Shown here: piece after piece, positions 42,251 through 54,159 of the stretch
How the letters are laid out: every line of letters starts with the position of its first letter
Position numbering within the stretch: position 1 is the first letter of the stretch
Source of the DNA: Canna indica
Taxonomy: Eukaryota; Streptophyta; Magnoliopsida; Zingiberales; Cannaceae
Assembly: GCA_034359265.1 (NCBI GenBank)
Contig: CP136890.1
Location: 93,025,501 to 93,089,500, forward strand
Direction: 5' to 3'
Length of the DNA: 64,000 nt
Position numbers and translations under genes: made by a program
Notes under the pieces: model-generated
What the model was told of the DNA's origin: nothing
Seen by the model: the letters and a program-made list of their open reading frames with translations, nothing else
The model's database searches: none

Positions 42251-44052
42251 TCGATGCATAAACCACGACGAAAAGCTATTTTTCTCAGTAAAAAAAGATT
42301 TGAATTAGATGTAAAAAGAATTTTATTAGGTGTGAAAAAGGCCTTTAATTTTCGAAGCTATGAATAAAAATTAATTAGATCAATTTTAGTCATTTAGTAT
42401 TGATCAAGATCTTACAGTAAAAAAATAATTAGAATAAAAAACATGCAATTAAATGAAAACAATATTTAGGGAAAAACTCTTACATTATTCAAAATTAGAC
42501 CATGTATAAAAGTAGTCAAAATTAGGTCATGTACAAAAGTAGTCAAAAAAATTCAAAATTAGGCCATGTACATCCACTAGTGAAAAGTATTCAAAATTAT
42601 CTACAGTAGAAATTGTAGTCAAATTGCTCCGGTTTATGACACCTGCAAGTAAATGAAAATAATAATTAACACATGCTAAAAATTTTTAACACATGCATTA
42701 TTTAATAGTGATGGCTATTGCAAACTTGATATCAAGCAATGAAATATTAGATTTTTCTGGAATGAAAAGAAATTTAGAATAAGAAGTATATGCTGAAGTG
42801 TAGTTTTCACAACTATGTGCTGAAAAAAAAGTTCATCAATAAATTTTCTAGAAACACAGTATTTCCAGCAGAGTCTTTAACTGTTTATGAATTCATGACC
42901 AACATAAAATTTTGAAAGCAGCCTGTTTTATGTGAAAATACTTTAAACAATAAATTTTGAAATTTTAGTGCAGAAATACTAGTTGTCATGATAACTAAGA
43001 TACAAAAGAATGAAAATAAAACAACATGGAGAATCAGCATCCACTAAAGATATAGTACTAACAATAATTAAAATTGTATTCCACTTAAAATGCTAAGATG
43101 TTAAGTCCCAATGTCAGAGCATTAGTCTTGCCTCTAACATGTTGGAACTACTTAGAGGACAACTATTTTTCAGTCTGTGTTCTACTAATAAAATCATTGG
43201 TCATTACTCATAATCATCCATAGCTTTGCTTAAAGTATGCTCATTTGCCAAAACCCAATATAGAACTCAGGCAATCCTTGGCAACCACAGCTTTAATTTA
43301 ACACCTCAAGAAGTGGGAAATACATTATAGTGTCAAATAAATAACTACAAGTACGTATGAACTTGGAAGATAACTAAAGTGCAATTAATCAGATCTGCTC
43401 AATAAGCCTAATATTCAACATTCGGGATATAGAAAATTCTCAGATTGCAGTAATATATGCACTTCCTAAATTAAACAAGAGTAAGCAGTAAGCAGTAAGC
43501 AGATCTGCATTGGATCCAATGCATTTGGAAACTCCACTAGGGATTCTTGCAGCAAAGACATTTACAGGAGAAGCAAGTTTTTGCCATCTCTAGGGAGTTA
43601 ATGCCATCTCCAGCAAAGACATTTGGAAACTCCACAGGTTGTATGCAATATAATACTAATTGAGTATATAATACCTGTGATTATATGACATCAATCACAG
43701 GTATACAATATCCCACTAATCTGGTGTCATTAGGATTATTTATTTTAAGAGGAGCATGCATTTCCTAATAATGGGAGCAATGTCTAAATTCATGAACTAA
43801 TATATATTTCTAATCACTTAAGGTAACAGAATAGTACTATTCACTAATGTTTCCAGTTGATTCTTATCAGAATAGTATTATTCAGTAATGTTCTCATGAC
43901 ACCTAGAATCCTAGGTATCTAGTAGATGAAGTTCACTTTGGCTTGGTATCAGAACAATACTATTTAGTAATGTTTCCAATTGATTTTCATATAACATTTT
44001 ACCTCAGCGAGACACTCTAGCTTGTCTCCAACTTCTTAATTAATTGTTGAAT

Positions 44053-44398
44053 TTATTCATCCTTTTTTTTCTCCCTTTCAATCTCCACAGAACCCCAACG
44101 TTGAGTAGCAAAAACAGTTGGAGTAGGACCTATACCAAAACATCGCACATATCCTGATTTTTTCGGTCCTAAAACTTTGGAAACTATATCTTCTTGGATA
44201 GGTACGTCACTTGCTGCAAGTTCAGGATATGTTTCCCTAAGATCTTTCATAGTTTCCTGCACCATTTTATACAAAAATCATATTGTTATTCAATCAACAT
44301 AAATAATTAAGAAAAAACCAACTGAAAGTGAATACAATTGCTCTTGCTGCCTCCTCATCCACTGGCATTTTATCCCTCTTCCTTTCATGGGCTATGAT
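44053..44398 (-). pseudogene. CACTA transposase-associated (Ptta/En/Spm) protein fragment
   Basis: The minus-strand frame at 44274-44053 includes SGYVRCFGIGPTPT, close to the conserved GYVRG.G.GPTP block of plant CACTA Ptta-type proteins. An upstream segment at about 44398-44341 (HERKRDKMPVDEEAARAI) is likely a preceding exon. The N-terminal part is absent. Its position inside the CACTA element supports the call. Confidence 0.55.
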
Positions 44399-44427
44399 AA
44401 ATATTTCATGGGCTATGATAAATATAA
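44386..44427. repeat. 21-bp direct tandem duplication
   Basis: TTTCATGGGCTATGATAAATA occurs twice in tandem (the word spans 21 bases; here only its start TTTCATGGGCTATG is quoted as diagnostic). It lies at the border between the CACTA fragment and the LINE 3' end. Confidence 0.85.
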
Positions 44428-44719
44428 ACTGGTTTTTCGTTCTTTTTTTATTGAGAAAGGTGGATTCTTGTATTTATCAAAAGGTATGAAAATACAAGAA
44501 AGTATAAGGAAGGAGTTAGGAAAATAAAAAAGAGGTAAGCACTATATTAATTAAGTACAATGAATTCTAAGGGGGTAGCATATAACGTAGAAGATTGATT
44601 GCCTCAATAGCAAGTTCTATGAATGATCGCCTCTAGTTCTCAAAGAATATATGCTTTCTTTCATGTCAAATGTTAGATCTCCATACCATGATCTTGAAAT
44701 ATTTTCTTTTAGCAACCTT

Positions 44720-46322
44720 TGTTGGCCTAAGGTTTTCTTCATTGGTCTTAATCTCGATTTTGGTGATAATAAACATGGAACTAATGTTTCAATGAGAAAT
44801 ATTTTCAGGTTCCATATCGGTTAGCGCTCGACGTCCCCGATCGAAAAAATCGGAGAAATTGGCAAGGACGCTCGGGATTCTTCGGGAAGTTAAAGTTTAG
44901 GTCTAGGGTGTCTAGTTTATATTATAATCCTCTTTATGATGCAAAGAACCCAAAAACTAAACCCGAACCCCAAAACATGAAAACCCGAAAACCGTCATGA
45001 AATTCACTAAACCTAGGGAGCTCCTTGGAGGGCTATATGACCTAGACATTTTCTTGACACAAAAAATGACGGTAATTGTTCCTTGGGTTAAAACTAAATA
45101 ATGAGGTATTTTAAAGGATTTTTTGGAAGTCTTTAGCCTACCCATACTTGACCCGGGAGATTAGAGAATTTTCGTTTTCCGGAAATTTGTACTAGACCAC
45201 AAAAACTAGATTTTGATTCTTAAGGATTTTAATTTTTTAGATATTTTTATTGAATCCAAATGGGGGTAATCCTTATATAATATTTATGTTTTAATGTTAA
45301 GAAATGTTATATAAGTAGACTTAGCAAAGACGGAACCTAGAATCGAGCAAACAAGAAGAAAAAACCAAGGCAGTCTGCCCAATTTCGGTCGACTGGTCGG
45401 TCGACTGAATTCTGCCAAAAAATGGCAGTAGGCAAGTCAGTCGACCGAAGTGTGCTAGAAAATGGCAGTATGCCTTCAGTCGCTCGGTCAGTCAATCGAT
45501 GATCGACCAGACCTACGATCGGACGATGAAAATGACTAATTTTCCGCCCTTTGAGTTGCCTGTTTCATGCCATCTCCTCAAGGCTTATAAATAGAAGTTT
45601 TAGAAAGCCTTCCACCCCTTATCCAATATACTTTGAGCCATATTTTGATGATCCTTGAGCTTAATTGAGTCACCATTCTTGAAAACTCTAGTTTGATCTC
45701 TCATCTTCTTGACATAGCCTTCAAGCTTCATCAATTCATCAATTTGAGGCATCAAGAGAACTAGAGAGTTTCTTTTGGAGCTAAGTATTTATTGTTTGAT
45801 TTATTGCTCCATTAGTTGTTGTATTTTGGTGTTTATTTCATCGTATTAAAGCTTGTGTAAACCTAGGTTGCTAGGTTTGATTGAGTTGGTGGTTGCCTTG
45901 GTGTTCAAGCTTAAATGCACCATTGTAAACTTAGTTTACTAAGATTAGTTGAGTTGTCCCTTAGGTTGAGGTGGGAGAGTGCTCTCGGTAGGAAGGCGGG
46001 ATACTTCCGGGTGTGGAAGTGCCTTCGGTTTGAGAACGGAGACTTTCCGATTGTAAAGTCCTCTTTGTAAGGGAAACGATATAATCTAGTAAACTTAGTT
46101 TGAAAATACTAAGCGAGGTGCTTAGGTAGTGGAGTAGGCATTGGAGCCGAACTACTATAAATCATTGTATTAGCATTGATATTCTGTTTGTGTTTATTGC
46201 TTCCGCTTGCTATTAATATCGTGCTTAGCCTAACTAATCAAAAAACGATTAAAACCAAAATTAGACGATAAGATTAGTTAACACACTATTCACCCCCTCT
46301 AGTGTAGGCCATTTCACCAATA
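44720..46322 (+). mobile_element. Solo LTR of the Copia-like family, 5-bp TSD
   Basis: Starts TGTTGGCCTAAGG and ends GGCCATTTCACCAATA, collinear with the minus-strand LTR at 34297-35619. Flanks are ACCTT (44715-44719) and ACCTC (46323-46327). There is no internal region, so it probably arose by recombination between two LTRs. It carries its own version of the GGTCGACCG-rich segment (45385-45530). It interrupts the 3' UTR of LINE A. Confidence 0.75.
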
Positions 46323-46459
46323 ACCTCCTCTTGATCCATTCATAGTCATGTGATTCCAAGGTTCGAAGCTAAGGGGAAAGGGGTGAGAATGTGACAGTTG
46401 AAGAAAAATGTTCCAACTATTTTCTGAATAGCTACACTTAATTTTCAAACAAGTATGCA

Positions 46460-47259
46460 CAGTGGCGGAACGAGAAAATTTTATTAGTGGAGGCAAATTG
46501 ATATTTAAAATTCATGTTTCAAATTTGCGCCATAATGGAGGCTGTCTATTCTTCTAAAAATATTTAAATAATTATTCATGTATCTAATTGCTGAAAGAAT
46601 TATTTATATATCTAGTTATCTACTCGACAAATTTGCTAAAAAAATATTCATTTATCTTTTAAAAAATTAAAAATAAAAAAACTGGCTAAAAGAATTAAAT
46701 TGCCTTGAATCATGTTCCTAATACCAAAGATTTATTTGTTCAATTAGTATATATATACAATCAGGTTTAATTAATTAGGTGATCTACTTATAATATGAGC
46801 AAATATTCTTCCACAGCTTTTCATTATCTGGGGGACTTTTAAGCTTTTTAACTTTTTGATATATAAAGATCAAAATGCAAATTGCAGGTTATATAATTAG
46901 AAAATTAACCAAGCTTTATTGATCAGAAAAAGAGTGAATTTATGTGGAATTGGGATTAATTTGTTTAAGTAATGAGATGTAAACAGTGAGTTGGATGGAT
47001 GCTGCAATCAAGTAAGAATGAATGAATGCTGTGTTGTTGAGTCCAGTCCCATGGACTCCTTGAAATGGGAAGCCCAAAAAGCAACTCTTCTCTCTTCTCT
47101 TCCTACAAGGCTGCAACTCGTCTCTCACAACTCCACACATACACAGTTTTAGCTGTATAAAGCACACTCCACTCTAATCAAATACTTTATATTTATGAGG
47201 TTCTAAAAAATTTCAGTGGGGCAGTGACCCCCACTGGGCCTATATTAGATCCACCACTG
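46460..47259. mobile_element. hAT-like element with exact 8-bp TSD
   Basis: Ends CAGTGGCGGAACGAG and (reverse complement) CAGTGGTGGATCTAA, flanked by AGTATGCA on both sides (46452-46459 and 47260-47267). It is 800 bp without transposase. It splits the zinc-knuckle codons of LINE A (ETHAY / CSYSE), so it is younger than that LINE. Confidence 0.8.
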
Positions 47260-48069
47260 AGTATGCATGAGTCTCCAAATCATTGCCACAAAGCAAGCAA
47301 TTGCCACCACTTGCATTGCACGCGCCAATAGCCTGTATTTGGCAAGTAAGTGATAACGAATCACAATCAATTTCTAGACAGTGAGAGGACCACATGTAGT
47401 TGGCATACATGGCCTTTAACCCCGCGAAAGGTTAGTAGACATTATAGGGAGTGTAGTTACTATGCACCATCCATTTCTAGGAGATATTGTCTTTGCCATT
47501 GCCAAAGAGGATAGGAGCCAAATCCTTAGCCATGCATTGAAGCAAATACGTAGGCACGAACGTGCAAAATGGGATATTCCACCAAGTGATTTCGCCCGCG
47601 TCATCCCTACACATAGCTTCAGCGATGGTAAGATGGTAATGTTGGGATGAAGAGCCTGAATGTAGAGGTCATGATACTTGTTCATGCATGAGTGTGCCGC
47701 CTTGGAGCCAAACCGCACCCAACACGAATGAAAGTAGAAGGCTCCATCAAATCGAGAAGCTTGAGGATATTTCACTAGATCGGGGAGTGGTTTTTGAGCC
47801 TTCCAAGAGACCTGCAAACACGATATTGAGAGTAGGCCAGCATAATCAACGTAACTTAATCCATTTCATACCTCTGTTTTTTATCAAATTCTAAATTCAA
47901 CCACCTATCTTAGCCTTGTCGTGACAACGCAGATTAGAGATGCTTAAACCCCCATTTGCTTTGTCACTTGTAAGTTTTAACCATTTAAGCATACATTTCT
48001 CCCTCACGTAACCTTCATTGGAGTTGACTTAAAGAAGGTTTTATGCATTTTGTCCACCTGTTTAACCAC

Positions 48070-50740
48070 CCAAGCTTTTTTTTTCTTTTTCTTTTTTGAG
48101 AAAGAAATCTGCTTCTATTCAAGAGTATTGAAAAGTTACAGATATATGAGAAGGGAGGAGAGAAGAAATCAAAATATAATATACAGGGAATAAGTCACAT
48201 TTTCAACAATCCTCAATAATGATTAAGGGACTATAGAGTTCAAAACCACACGAGAGTATCTTCTCAAAAATGCATCAGCAGCCATAACAGTTAGTTGAGT
48301 GGAAGACTGAGAATTTTGAAACACTCGTGAGTTGCGTTCATGCCATATAAACCATCTCCATGTGAAGGAAAGAACAGACAGAAGAGCACAACCATGATTA
48401 ATCCGCCCATACCATCCAGATGAACGTAAAGGAATAGGCCCGAGGTGCCACAAGAGAAGGAGTCTGGACCATCCCTCTGAAGTATATGGGCAGGAAACAA
48501 AGAGGTGATGGTGAGATTCCAAACCAGAAGAGCAGAGAACACATGATGGGTCAGAGGAGATACCCCATCGGACCAAGCGATCGCGCGTAAGGAGCTTACG
48601 CTTAATCCAAATCCAGCCAAATAAAGCAATCTTAGGTGGAAGTTTGAGAGTCCATATACGTTGAAGTTGATGATCAATAGTCCCGCGAAAGGAAAGGATC
48701 CTATAAAGACTACGAGTGGTAAAGCCTCCATGAGTCTCCCATTTCCAGGATACAGAGTCTTCAAATGAGCGGTGTTTGATCACCTCAAGGTCCAAAAGTA
48801 AAGAGGCTAATGAAGTCGCATCAACCAGTGAGGAAAAGGTGAGATTCCATCCAATACATGACCCGGAAGGATCGAGAACTTTGACCTCTGAGATGGTGCA
48901 GGAGGCTTGGGTGGAGAGTTGGTAGAGGTCCGGATACTTATTCATAGCTAGGCTTTGAGCAGAGCAACACCATTTATCAGACCATAGACGAGTGTGAGCA
49001 CCATTGCCCACCATATAGTTGGCCCCGGTGGTAAGAATGTTAAGGTGGCATGAGATGTCTTTCCATATTGTGGAAGCTCGACGGAGGGATGACGGAAGAT
49101 TCCATGACCGATAATCCCCATAGAGTTGATATAATAATTTGAACCAGAAGATGTCGAGACGTTGCATCACTTTCCATAACCATGAACAGATACGAGCCAA
49201 GTTGTGATCATAGATATTCAATATGCCCAGTCCACCTTCCGATTTCGGACATGTAATGAAATCCCAAGCAACCAAGCATCCTGCCCTTAGTAGATACATC
49301 ATCAGCCCCGACCAATAAGAAACGACGCCTTCTCATAGGAGGTCTGGCTATTTATAAGTGTTAGCCTTCATGCTCTGGATTAGAGGAGGCTATCCCAAGA
49401 AGAGAGGATTATGTCCATCTTGGTGCTAAGCCTATTCCAATCTTCATGAAGAAGGTTGCCGCATCTTAAGGGAAGGCCCAAATATGCAGGTTTGTCTATC
49501 AAGGTGGAGCAGGAATCTCATGCTATGCTAGGCTCACACATCGATTACTTAGAAAAGCAATTGGAAGAGAAAATTCGAGTGGCAGAAGTTGGAAGTAATG
49601 GAGGATCACATGATTTTGAGGCAAAACATATTAGGGAGAATTTGGAGGAGTGCTACGAGGCCCGTCATGTTTTTTTGGAGACAACAGGCGAATGAACGAT
49701 GGCTAAGAGATGGGGACAACAATACCAAATTCTATCACCGGGTGGCAACCGCTAGGAATAAGAGGAGTGGGATCACTGAGCTACGACATGATAAGACTAT
49801 TGCTAATACCGAGGATTCGATGAGGATGGTATGTCTAAATTTTTTTCGGAAGTCACTCGAGTCGGCCCACACTCAATTGATTTCACTGAATTGGGGGGCG
49901 GGGGTGCTCTTTCCGGAGCAACTGTCGGGTTTGGATGTCATAACGGGGTTGTTAACGGAGGATGAAGTTCTTGGGGCAATTCGGTCTTTAGGCAAAGACA
50001 AGACACCGGGGCCTGATGGTCTTATAGTGGAATTCTTTATCAGCACTTGGAATATAATCAGGCATGACTTTAGGGTTTTGCTTGATGACCTTATTTTTGG
50101 TAATGCAGATTGGGCTGCATTAAACAAAGCGTTTATAGCTCTAATACCTAAGGTAGAAGGAGTGATTGAATTAGGGCAATTCAGGCCGATCAATATGAGT
50201 TCAGGGGTCATTCGCATATTATCAAAGATTCTTGCATTGAGACTTAAGCCGTTCATGCTGACTGTTAATTGGGGACTCTCAATGCGCGTTCTTGCTTTTG
50301 GACTATCATCTAGTTTTAAGGATTCTATTTAGCTTTTTTTTGTTTTTTTGGAATTGCTAACCATTTTCTAAGACAATTTGCGGCCTAGAGTGGTAAATGC
50401 ATCATTGTTGGGCTTTTGTACATTTCAACTCTTATGAAAGGGCATGTGTGGCAAATGCCTCACTTCTTCTTAAAAAAAAAAGGGAAGGCCCAAATAATCA
50501 AATAGGCAATGGGCCAGCTTGGCAACCCAAAAGAGTTGCTATGTCCTCGACTACATCTTCGTCATTAAGGGTGTATAGCGCACGTGTTTTGTGGGGGTTG
50601 ATTTTGGATACCTGAACTGAGCCAGAAGCACAACTTGACCGCATGAATGTTGTCCCTAGTGCGCCTGCTGGGGATAACTAGATCATTGGCAAAGAGCACA
50701 TGCATAGTGCCTCCAGAGACAGAAGTGTATAAACTAGTAT
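48070..50740 (-). pseudogene. LINE B: reverse transcriptase C-terminus and zf-RVT region
   Basis: Minus strand, with an A-rich tail at 48102-48070 (T-rich on plus). The 359-codon frame at 49302-48223 holds GGLGILNIYDHNLARICSW, VSWKWETHGGFTTRSLYRIL and the zinc knuckle CVLCSSGLESHHHLFVSC. Upstream pieces read YLGLPLRCGNLLHEDWNRL (about 49484-49430) and, beyond LINE C, LFANDLVI (about 50690), a decayed form of the catalytic FADD motif. Several stops occur. The N-terminal half is missing. Its tail lies against LINE A sequence, suggesting insertion into it. Confidence 0.75.
49468..50496 (+). pseudogene. LINE C: internally deleted LINE with 17-bp TSD
   Basis: The element is 49485-50479 between two copies of AAGGGAAGGCCCAAATA (49468-49484 and 50480-50496), with a 3' poly(A). 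Plus-strand frames show the pre-RT region (ERWLRDGDNNTKFYHRVA) and the first RT blocks (GKDKTPGPDG, LIPKVEG, FRPINMSSGVIRILSKILA). After RLKPFM the family sequence breaks off and the 3' UTR follows, so most of the RT and everything C-terminal is deleted. It is 5'-truncated, as expected of target-primed insertion. It lies within LINE B in opposite orientation. Confidence 0.85.
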
Positions 50741-53640
50741 TGTCTTAATGAATTAATTTAGACCAACACAATGAGAGGTTGCAGGAGATTAGTGCATTAA
50801 ATACTTGTAGCATGGTTATTGAGTGGATACACACAGAAAGAAATGAATAAAAATCATGACTTAAACTATAAATTATTTCCAAAATACTGAGGGAAGGTCC
50901 TACTTTCACTGCAGTTGAACTCAATATCAGAACAATTATCAACATAACAATAAGAACATTGAAAAGAGTAACATATCATACAATCATGTTGGCTAGAGCA
51001 GTGTATACACAGTTATCTAGAAAAGGTATGATCAATATTGGAACTAAACAAGTTCAGATAAACAAAAAATATTTTCCAAAATTAAAGACTCATAGGGACC
51101 ATCTTAAGTGGAAGGATAATGTGCAGTGGTGTTCCTTATGGAGTAGAGTTCTCAGAACTGTATGGAAAACTGATAACAATTAAAGGAAGGTTACTTATTC
51201 TATGTCAAGACAATCTCTCTGCAATTTGATATCCATATATTTCAATTTTCAATCTTAGCATCAGGTTAGGTTGGTGGCAACCAAGAAGTACCCCATTTTA
51301 GTACAATTTGAGCAAGATAAGAGTAGTGAATTTACCTGATTGCTTAATGGTTTAGTGATGACTGGAAAGACCAAAGATTGCTTAATGGTTTAGTAATGGC
51401 TATATTTTATCACTAAAGACTAATATTTTAATGAGTGACAGATTGACTTTCATCATTTATATGACATTTAACTTGCATCATTACTGAAGGAAGGCAAACT
51501 AGGCATGAAATGTTTAAGTATAAATTTTTTTCCCCACTATTATAAATTTGTTTGACCAAGGTACATGATCCAAACATGAGAGGATCACCATGCCATCAGC
51601 AGTTATTGTATATTCACAAAAAGTAATTGCATCTACAAATACTTAGCTACAGTTCATAGCTAAAATATTAATGACATCTTTTTCTCCCAATGAATCAGTA
51701 TCATTAATTAGTGAAGGGGAAGCAGATCATCTGAGGAATGTACCATAGCATATGCCATATGCTCTGTTTTCTTTTTTAAGTCTGTAATGAATATAAAAAT
51801 TAAGCCAAATATTTTAGTCCACTAAGCATCACATATTATCATTATATTATTCCCCAAAATATCACCATATTTTTTAGATGATCCATAAAAAAATGCTCAT
51901 AATTTGACATGAAGAGAACACAGGCAAGAGCAACATTGAAAAGATAGCATCACTGGATATATCCTCTGCCAGTTAAGATGTCAGCATTCTGCAAGCATCA
52001 TTTGTTTTCATCTGCTACGACTTAAATTTACTTTTTGCTTGTTGTCTTCTAAGTGAGGACAAATATTCAATCTAATTTGTGGATTTGGTTGTTACATTGT
52101 GGATTAAGTTCTCACCTGCTTTCTCTGTTCTTTTCTGCATACAAAATTGAAGAATAATCTTTACTAAATATCTGGGTAACTATGTAAATAATGGTGTTGA
52201 CAATTGTGAGGAGATCAGAGTTCTTCACCATGCCTTGTTGGAGTTGGATATCATCACCTCTTATTGCAGCCAAAATGGTGGGCTGCCAAAAAGTCTTCAC
52301 ATAGTTTTAATATCAATTAATGCAGTGTCGTTTTCTTATTTGATGTTTGGCCGCTCTGAGGCCATGTAGTTGTTTTTTTTTCTTCCAATCTTCTTAGCTT
52401 TCTCCTATATCCTTCATTACTCTTTGAATGGAATGCAGGATTCTTGATTAAAAATAAATAAATTAAGCTTGATCTCCTCAGCACATCTGAAATATCTTAC
52501 TGATCAAACTTCTTTATCTGTCAGCATTTGGAATGGATCTTCCACATATTTGGTTGTGTTCTACCATGCATTCCCTAAACAATGAAGATTGTTTAAATTA
52601 TAAAACATAGGTTTACAAGCAAGCAAAAGATCCTTTGACAGAATATGGAATATCCCCTATTTGTATGCATCAACTTCCAGAAGCGAAGCCTTAAAGAAAT
52701 CTATTCCAGCAGTATTTAGGGCAAAATATAAAATCATGTTCAATATGATCAGATTCTCTTCATTGATCGCCAGAAACATAAAAAAACAAAAACTTCATTG
52801 GACGAGTAAATTAAAAATCAATCTTTATAGGTCACAAAAAAATTCTTGATCTGAACATGTTGGTGTTGCACGTTCATATGTATACTTCTACAAAGTCAAA
52901 CTGTGACACAAATTACTCTTGAATCATTAGTGAAGAACATTTTATAATTATGGGTAGATAATTCCGTGTATTTCAATGAATCAAGGGCATATTTACTCCG
53001 TGAGATATAGAATGATAGGAATTTTGATCTCTTATTTGTTAGGTGCTCGAATTAGAAGAATATAAAATTGATGCTATATCTAATAAACACATGATAGAAA
53101 AAATCTTATATATTTTTTCTCTCATTTATTATCCTATTCGGTGAAGTAAATGGATAATTAATTTAAGTTGTTAACTGTGAGACATCTCTAATTAATGAGT
53201 CCTAAAAATTCAACTGCTTGACCAAATAATTGATAAAGAAACACAAAGCTAAGGTAGTTCATGGCTTACATATGCCAACTATCAGCTATCAAATACCAGG
53301 AGTTTAATCAAATAGGTCCTTAGAAAGTACTGAAGTTAATTGTTGAAAAATATAAAATGAGTTGAGCAATAATTAGCTCAGATATGTGCTTGTGAAGATG
53401 GCAACAGGCAGCAAAAGTTGACAAAGGAGCGAATATTCCAGTAGTACACATCACTTGGTTCAAACTCAGTTTGACAAGTCATTTGGTAGTCCCTTCTACT
53501 CTCTAACCTCCAATTTTAAAATGTAAAAAAGTCGCATATTAAAATTTATCAAACATCTAAACTCGAGTTAATACTATAATTAAATATGGTTCTTAATAAG
53601 TTATCCAATTTAAAAAAGTATTATGGATAATTATATTTTT
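50741..53640. other. Intergenic DNA without recognised genes
   Basis: About 2.9 kb of AT-rich sequence. A 32-bp near-tandem repeat around GATTGCTTAATGGTTTAGT occurs at about 51338-51400. It may include the unseen far part of the CACTA element, but no terminal CACTA motif or coding block was found. Confidence 0.4.
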
Positions 53641-54159
53641 TAGTTTACATTATATATATCCTAGATTTTATTTTCCTTATTTAATTATATTTAATATTTG
53701 AACAAAAAATATCAAATATTGAAATAATGTGAAAATAATTAATGTTTTTATCTGCTCGTTAGTCGTCACGCAATCCACGCTTGTACTGAAACCGAGGAAG
53801 CTCTCGATTAAGAAGAAGATGACGAACACGAAAAGAAGGATATAACAGGAGATGTCGTAGGAGAGCGAGTTGAGAGCTCTCGCTGGCAACGGGTCGCTTC
53901 TTTCTTTTTGGCGCCCGAGTACGTGCAGTTGAGAAAAGACCCTTTTTGCTCTCCAAAAGCAATCACACAGTGAGAGAGAGGTCGTAGGTGAGCGAGTACG
54001 TGCAATTTTGAGAGAAGCCCCCTTTTTGCTCCCCCACCCACCCCCAAAAGCGCGCGCGCTTACCACACAGAGAGAGAGAGAGAGAGAGTTTGAGCTCTCC
54101 CTGTTTTTGTTCCATGTTCTGACTTTGGTAGCCAGGTGCAGCCGCCGTCGGCGGGGACG
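53641..54159 (+). promoter_or_regulatory. Promoter and 5' UTR of the U-box kinase gene
   Basis: AT-rich sequence with a TATATATAT run at 53652-53660 gives way to a GC-richer leader. The leader holds an imperfect duplication: GTCGTAGG(A/T)GAGCGAG at about 53853 and 53971, and GAGTACGTGCA followed by CCCTTTTTGCTC at about 53918 and 53995. An (AG)10 run (54069-54088) lies 72 bases before the ATG; GA/CT tracts are common in plant 5' UTRs. The 267-codon minus-strand frame here has no recognisable domain. Confidence 0.45.
54069..54088. repeat. (AG)10 microsatellite in the 5' UTR
   Basis: Ten AG dinucleotides immediately upstream of the U-box kinase start codon region. Confidence 0.9.

Larger units (their letters stand above)
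41492..44429 (-). mobile_element. CACTA (En/Spm-like) transposon, one end and transposase remnant
   Basis: The left terminus CACTACAAAAGAG follows a possible 3-bp target ATA (41489-41491). It is followed by subterminal copies of a GCGGTTTA/TAAACCGC-type word and a 103-bp satellite. A fragment like the plant CACTA 'Ptta' protein lies at 44053-44274. The opposite terminus was not found; the element may be broken by the LINE starting near 44430. The interior (42300-44050) is AT-rich, with a short tandem 'ATTAGGCCATGTACAAAAGTA' repeat at about 42484-42570. Confidence 0.6.
44430..48066 (-). pseudogene. LINE A: 5'-truncated LINE interrupted twice
   Basis: The LINE pieces are 48066-47268, 46459-46328 and 44714-44430 on the minus strand. 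In order they read WVVKQVDKMHKTFF, then GGLSISNLRCHDK, a KYHDLY...NITI block, and the zinc knuckle NCLLCGNDLETHAY, which continues after the hAT insertion as KCSYSENSWNIFL. The 3' UTR runs to a short T-run near 44448. Frameshifts and stops make it non-functional. Insertions: hAT (46460-47259) and solo LTR (44720-46322). The upstream end meets the poly(A) tail of LINE B. Confidence 0.7.

Noticed and set aside
47462..47650. Plus-strand 62-codon frame (MHHPFLGDIVFAIAK...)
   Set aside because: Antisense of the degenerate LINE A C-terminal region, which reads as LINE protein on the minus strand.
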